Shown piece by piece: positions 60,651-64,000 of a stretch of DNA of 64,000 bases (positions are counted from its first letter, which is position 1; every line of letters starts with the position of its first letter). The position numbers and the translations under genes were made by a program. A model generated the notes under the pieces. It searched no databases. It was not told the origin of the DNA and saw nothing but the letters and a program-made list of their open reading frames with translations. This stretch comes from Treponema sp. (lineage in GTDB: Bacteria > Spirochaetota > Spirochaetia > Treponematales > Treponemataceae): assembly GCA_017484285.1 (NCBI GenBank), contig JAFUTH010000014.1, positions 1-64,000 on the forward strand. Reading direction: 5' to 3'.

Positions 60651-61316
60651 ATGGCGTATAAGTATGAGATGAAGACTGAAAAACCTGACCACATGGGAAA
60701 GGAAGATATGCAGCAGCTCAAGCATATTATTCTTGCTCCGTACATGCAGCTTTCCACGGGCTTGATTGGGAAGGGGCGGCATGCGGGCGGAAATATGTTC
60801 CGCCACCAGATTGACACGCTCGGCATCTTGATTGATTACGGCTATATCGACTCCGTTTTGCTCAAAGCCTCGCTCGTGCACGACACGGTTGAGGATATTA
60901 AGGGCTTTGACCGCAACGAAATCGTCAACGCGGATTCTGACGGGCAACAGGTGCTTGACTTGGTGCTTGAAGTCACACGGCGCGACGACGAGGATAAAAC
61001 GCAGTTTTTGCGACGAATCATCACGACGGGAAGCCAGAAGGCAAAAATCTTAAAGTGCGCCGACCGAATCTCAAACATGATTTCGCTTGGATTCGTGACT
61101 GACCCCAAATTCATCGAACGCTACTGCGACGAAACCGAATTCTACCTGCTTCCGATGGCTCTTGAAATCGACTACAACATGTACCAGGAGCTGATTGACT
61201 TGATTCGCACGCGCCGACGCTACCTTGAAGACGGCGGCTATTTCGACAACCGGCACAAAGAGTCATCTGGGGACAAACTTGCTGAAAGCGACAAGAGTCC
61301 GAAGAGCGACAAATAA
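60651..61316 (+). CDS. HD-domain protein resembling small alarmone (ppGpp) hydrolases
   Basis: The 221-residue protein resembles the hydrolase half of RelA/SpoT or a MESH1-type single-domain enzyme. Motifs are FRHQIDTLGILID, the metal-binding ASLVHDTVEDIKG (HD...ED) and KILKCADRISNMISL. No synthetase, TGS or ACT domain is present. A Lys/Ser/Asp-rich tail of about 20 residues ends the protein. It is probably a ppGpp or related nucleotide hydrolase; the exact substrate is inferred only. GGAGG lies 8 nt upstream of the ATG. Confidence 0.75.
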   Translation: MAYKYEMKTEKPDHMGKEDMQQLKHIILAPYMQLSTGLIGKGRHAGGNMFRHQIDTLGILIDYGYIDSVLLKASLVHDTVEDIKGFDRNEIVNADSDGQQVLDLVLEVTRRDDEDKTQFLRRIITTGSQKAKILKCADRISNMISLGFVTDPKFIERYCDETEFYLLPMALEIDYNMYQELIDLIRTRRRYLEDGGYFDNRHKESSGDKLAESDKSPKSDK

Positions 61317-61398
61317 CGGACGCTTTATATAGACTATTTTATGCAAATTCGGTATTTTATATACAACAATTTAGAATCTTTTTTTATAGGAGATAAAA

Positions 61399-62472
61399 AT
61401 GGCAGTAAAAGTTGCTATTAACGGTTTCGGCCGCATCGGTCGATTGGCTTTCCGTCAGATGTTTGACGCAGAAGGTTATGAAGTTGTCGCAATCAACGAT
61501 TTGACAAGCCCAAAAATGCTCGCTCACCTTTTGAAGTATGACACAGCACAGGGTGGCTATGCAGGTCGCATTGGCGAGGGAAAACACACCGTTTCTTACA
61601 AAGACGCAGTTCTTGAGGAAGACGGAAAAACAGTAAAAGTTCCAGGCTCAATCACAGTCGACGGAAAAGAAATCACTATCTATGCAAAACCAAACGCAGC
61701 AGAATTGCCGTGGGGCGAACTCAAAGTTGACGTTGTCCTCGAGTGCACTGGTTTCTACGTTTCAAAAGCAAAATCACAGGCTCACATTGACGCAGGTGCT
61801 CGCAAAGTTGTTATCTCAGCTCCGGCTGGAAACGACCTTCCGACAATCGTTTACAATGTAAACCACAAAACGCTTACAAAGAACGACAACATCATCTCAG
61901 CAGCTTCTTGTACAACAAACTGCTTGGCTCCAATGGCAAAAGCGCTCAACGACGCGTTCCCAATCCAGAGCGGTATCATGAGCACAATCCACGCTTACAC
62001 TGGCGACCAGATGATTCTCGACGGTCCGCAGCGCAAGGGTGATCTCCGCCGCTCACGAGCTGGCGCTCAGAACATCGTTCCGAACTCAACAGGTGCTGCA
62101 AAGGCTATTGGTCTCGTTATCCCTGAATTGAACGGAAAACTGATTGGTTCAGCTCAGCGCGTTCCGGTTCCAACAGGCTCAACAACAATCCTTACTGCTG
62201 TCGTTAAAGGCAACGATGTCACAAAAGAAGCTATCAACGCTGCTATGAAAAAGGCATCTGACCCAGAGACATTCGGCTACAACGAGGACGAAATCGTTTC
62301 TTCTGACGTTATCGGCATGAAGTTCGGTTCACTCTTCGACGCTACTCAGACAATGGTTACAAAGATTGCTGACGGCTTGTTCGAAGTGCAGGTTGTTTCA
62401 TGGTACGACAACGAAAATAGCTACACTAGCCAGATGGTTAGAACTATTAAGTACTTCTCAGAGAACTGCTAA
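61399..62472 (+). CDS. gapA: Glyceraldehyde-3-phosphate dehydrogenase
   Basis: This glycolytic enzyme oxidises glyceraldehyde 3-phosphate with NAD+ and phosphate. The 357-residue protein starts [16 protein letters not shown]. It has the catalytic cysteine in [12 protein letters not shown] and [13 protein letters not shown], and ends [20 protein letters not shown]. It is slightly longer than usual because of a loop around [21 protein letters not shown] lies 5 nt before the ATG. A terminator and then a remnant of a second gap gene follow. Confidence 0.96.
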   Translation: MAVKVAINGFGRIGRLAFRQMFDAEGYEVVAINDLTSPKMLAHLLKYDTAQGGYAGRIGEGKHTVSYKDAVLEEDGKTVKVPGSITVDGKEITIYAKPNAAELPWGELKVDVVLECTGFYVSKAKSQAHIDAGARKVVISAPAGNDLPTIVYNVNHKTLTKNDNIISAASCTTNCLAPMAKALNDAFPIQSGIMSTIHAYTGDQMILDGPQRKGDLRRSRAGAQNIVPNSTGAAKAIGLVIPELNGKLIGSAQRVPVPTGSTTILTAVVKGNDVTKEAINAAMKKASDPETFGYNEDEIVSSDVIGMKFGSLFDATQTMVTKIADGLFEVQVVSWYDNENSYTSQMVRTIKYFSENC

Positions 62473-62485
62473 GCTGATTTAAGCT

Positions 62486-62516
62486 AAAAAGAGGCTCGGA
62501 AGAGCCTCTTTTTTTA
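62486..62516 (+). terminator. Intrinsic terminator after gapA
   Basis: AAAGAGGCTC-GGAA-GAGCCTCTTT, a 10-bp stem with a tetraloop, is followed by a T-run. It lies 14 nt after the gapA stop. Confidence 0.92.
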
Positions 62517-62610
62517 TGTCTTTTGCTATTTTCATTGTCGTTTTATTCAACTGTCGCGAAATACGCTGCGCGTTTTCGCTCCGCGCGTTCTTCCGCATTG
62601 CTCAGAACGC

Positions 62611-62744
62611 GGGTACGACAACGAAAACTCATACACATCTCAGATGCGCTAGCCGCGCAAGCGGCGTGTTAATAATTTCTACTCATGCAAACGAGCAAAG
62701 CGAGTATGATACGAACAATCAAATACTTCAGCGAGAATTGCTAA
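62611..62744 (+). pseudogene. Remnant of a second gap gene (C-terminal end) split by a ~62-bp insert
   Basis: The sequence 62611-62646 encodes [12 protein letters not shown] and 62709-62744 encodes [11 protein letters not shown] plus a stop. These match the last residues of GapA but with many synonymous codon differences (for example AAC-TCA-TAC-ACA-TCT against AAT-AGC-TAC-ACT-AGC). Between them a 59-nt insert is flanked by ATG on both sides, a possible 3-bp target duplication, and contains GCCGC/GCGGC and ACTC/GAGT inverted repeats. No upstream part of the gene is present. The remnant keeps its own terminator. Confidence 0.82.
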
Positions 62745-62768
62745 GCTATTTTAGAATTATCTAACTAG

Positions 62769-62797
62769 AAAACTCCGCTTCGGCGGAGTTTTTTTTA
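62769..62797 (+). terminator. Intrinsic terminator after the gap remnant
   Basis: AAAACTCCGC-TTCG-GCGGAGTTTT followed by more T is a perfect stem with a UUCG loop. The 475-nt gap between gapA and the last gene holds this, the gap remnant, a GC-rich palindromic stretch (about 62565-62590) and the upstream region of the lyase gene. Confidence 0.92.
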
Positions 62798-62815
62798 TGC
62801 CAGATTCACCGTGTA

Positions 62816-62882
62816 GTCGGAATCGTCAAAGTGACACTTGTATAAACGATGTAAATGTCTGAATTGTTCAAAATGTCGGAAT
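62816..62882 (+). promoter_or_regulatory. Three GTC(G/T)GAAT direct repeats upstream of the pectate lyase gene
   Basis: GTCGGAAT (62816-62823), GTCTGAAT (62857-62864) and GTCGGAAT (62875-62882) lie in the same orientation; the last two are 18 nt apart. They precede a TATGATAAT box at about 62903. The layout suggests binding sites for a dimeric activator or repressor. Confidence 0.5.
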
Positions 62883-62947
62883 AAAAATGCTCCCCTGTTT
62901 CAGTATGATAATGAGGAAATTACAAGTATTTCAAAAAGGGGGACATT

Positions 62948-64000
62948 TTGAAAGTAAAAACGATAAAATCCTTGCTCGGGATGTTGGCGATTTTCGCTTT
63001 TTTGTTCGCGGGATGTGATGACGGCGGCAGTTCTGGAACAAGCGGAACTGCTACGCAGCAAGAACAAAAAAACGATGACAGTACGAAGACGTCTGACGAG
63101 AGCAAAGACGATTCTGATGATTCTAAAGACTCGCCGACCGAGGCTGATGTTACGAATGCTACGGTACGCATTGTAAAAGGCGAAGGCTGGCTGAATTCTG
63201 CTTATATCATCTTTGATCAAATTGACGGGGCTACGTATAAGGTTTTGTGTGACGACACTCAAATTGATGAGCCGCTTATCCGCTATTACGACACGTACAC
63301 GTATTATGAATCAAGCGAAGATGCAAATTTACAGGTAACATGGACGAAAAGAACGCTCTCGAAGGTCGTGCGTGCGGATGCGCTTGGTTTGGCAGCTGGA
63401 GAGCATACGATGAAGGTCTGCGCGATTTCAGGAGACACCACATCCGACTATTCATCGGCAAAAATGACCGTTGTTGACCATGACCGAAGTGGATTCGCAT
63501 TTGCTCCCAGTGCGACGACGACTCCGGGTGCATACAAGGCAGACGGAACGCTCAAAGACAATGCGATTGTTTTGTATGTGACGGGGGCGACGGCTAAGAC
63601 TGTCTCATACACGCAGGTGAAAGGCACAAACGCTACGGCGGATGCAACATACACGGGCTTGCAAGATATTCTTTCCGAAAGCTCGCTCAAAAAACTCACC
63701 GTTCCGCTCGATATCCGCATCATCGGTACGATTAAACTTTCTGAAATGGACTCAATCGCCTCTTCTGACGAGGGATTGCAGATTAAGACGACGACAGACT
63801 GCGGAATCACGGTCGAGGGCGTCGGTCACGATGCCGCCGTGTACGGTTTTGGCTTCCTTATCCGCAATGCAAACTATGTAGAAGTGGCAAACCTCGGCGT
63901 GTTCAACTTTATTGACGACGGTATCTCTGTCGATACGGACAACTCATATCTGTGGATTCACAACAACGACATCTCATATGGTGCTGTTGGAAGCGACTCC
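62948..64000 (+). CDS. Pectate lyase (PL1)-like lipoprotein, 5' part
   Basis: The frame starts at TTG 62948, with AAGGGGGA 4-5 nt upstream, and stays open for 351 codons to the window edge. A signal peptide ends in a lipobox-like FLFAGC (Cys23), and an acidic Ser/Asp/Lys-rich linker follows (about 24-72). Next comes a fibronectin-like domain (about 73-175), then the start of a right-handed beta-helix with LDIRIIGTIKL, GITVEGVGHDAAVYGFGF, RNANYVEVANLGVF and YLWIHNND. The last is the place of the family's vWIDHN motif. It would cleave pectate at the cell surface. The C-terminus lies outside the window. Confidence 0.8.
   Translation, partial: MKVKTIKSLLGMLAIFAFLFAGCDDGGSSGTSGTATQQEQKNDDSTKTSDESKDDSDDSKDSPTEADVTNATVRIVKGEGWLNSAYIIFDQIDGATYKVLCDDTQIDEPLIRYYDTYTYYESSEDANLQVTWTKRTLSKVVRADALGLAAGEHTMKVCAISGDTTSDYSSAKMTVVDHDRSGFAFAPSATTTPGAYKADGTLKDNAIVLYVTGATAKTVSYTQVKGTNATADATYTGLQDILSESSLKKLTVPLDIRIIGTIKLSEMDSIASSDEGLQIKTTTDCGITVEGVGHDAAVYGFGFLIRNANYVEVANLGVFNFIDDGISVDTDNSYLWIHNNDISYGAVGSDS

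Noticed and set aside
1..64000. tRNA genes, CRISPR arrays, transposase genes and prophage
   Set aside because: No cloverleaf with a CCA or TTCGANNC core, no regularly spaced direct repeats with unique spacers, and no transposase, integrase or phage structural frames were seen.

Overview
This 64 kb window looks like chromosomal DNA from a spirochaete, most likely a host-associated (gut or rumen) Treponema. That is an inference from the gene set: long-form GlyA, AsnA, a DUF115/Maf-type motility protein, many SpoIIE-type phosphatases, HD-GYP/GGDEF/EAL proteins, a stand-alone TrpR, AdhE, and a pectate-lyase-like lipoprotein at the right edge. No prophage, insertion sequence with transposase, tRNA or CRISPR array is visible. 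Most of the sequence is a dense housekeeping chromosome with short operons on both strands.

Layout. 1-400: the end of an rRNA operon (23S 3' end, 5S, terminator). 401-3.1 kb: a CsoR-family regulator, then a phosphatidylethanolamine operon (VTT membrane protein, pssA, psd). 3.2-7.2 kb: glyQS, an unusual aldo/keto reductase, a degenerate HD-GYP protein and a 6S-like non-coding RNA. 7.2-12.7 kb: DUF115 protein, class B PBP and lepB, divergent from a LysM/M23 peptidase. 12.8-16 kb: glyA, hslO and an RRM protein. 16-20.9 kb: a partner-switching module (two SpoIIE phosphatases and a STAS protein) and a VanY-like lipoprotein. 20.9-29.4 kb: leuS with an adenine-deaminase-like pseudoenzyme, a KDPG aldolase fusion, apt and a sensor diguanylate cyclase. 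29.4-31.6 kb: aroF-tyrA behind a tyrosine/phenylalanine leader-peptide attenuator. 31.6-37.7 kb: a chemoreceptor, tsaD, a YibQ-like deacetylase, an alternative sigma factor with a near-perfect sigma-54 promoter, and thrH. 37.7-43.2 kb: rsuA carrying an in-frame palindromic insert, gltA, an endonuclease, asnA and an unknown gene. 43.2-51 kb: grpE-dnaK-dnaJ, an M28-like peptidase and adhE. 51-57.9 kb: a candidate structured small RNA convergent with a PBECR-type nuclease gene, a UDG-like protein, an HD-GYP protein, argG, a GGDEF-EAL protein and trpR. 57.9-64 kb: valS, a small alarmone hydrolase-like protein, gapA, a gapA remnant and the 5' part of the pectate lyase gene.

The most interesting signals are regulatory and lie between genes. 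They are: (i) a complete attenuator (leaderless Y/F-rich leader peptide, segments 1:2, 2:3 and 3:4, terminator) before aroF-tyrA; (ii) a sigma-54 promoter feeding an RpoS-sized sigma factor, as in the Borrelia RpoN-RpoS cascade; (iii) a promoter-to-terminator RNA with an apparent four-way junction, antisense to the 3' end of a lone PBECR nuclease gene; (iv) a 6S-like RNA; (v) a shared ARG-box-like palindrome before argG and gltA; (vi) several promoters whose -10 box ends 6-8 nt before the ATG, implying leaderless mRNAs. There are also at least four families of small palindromic repeats, one of them inserted in frame in rsuA. Several enzymes (AKR, adenine deaminase, HD-GYP, GGDEF) have lost recognisable catalytic residues.

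All family calls come from reading the translations by eye; no database search was possible.
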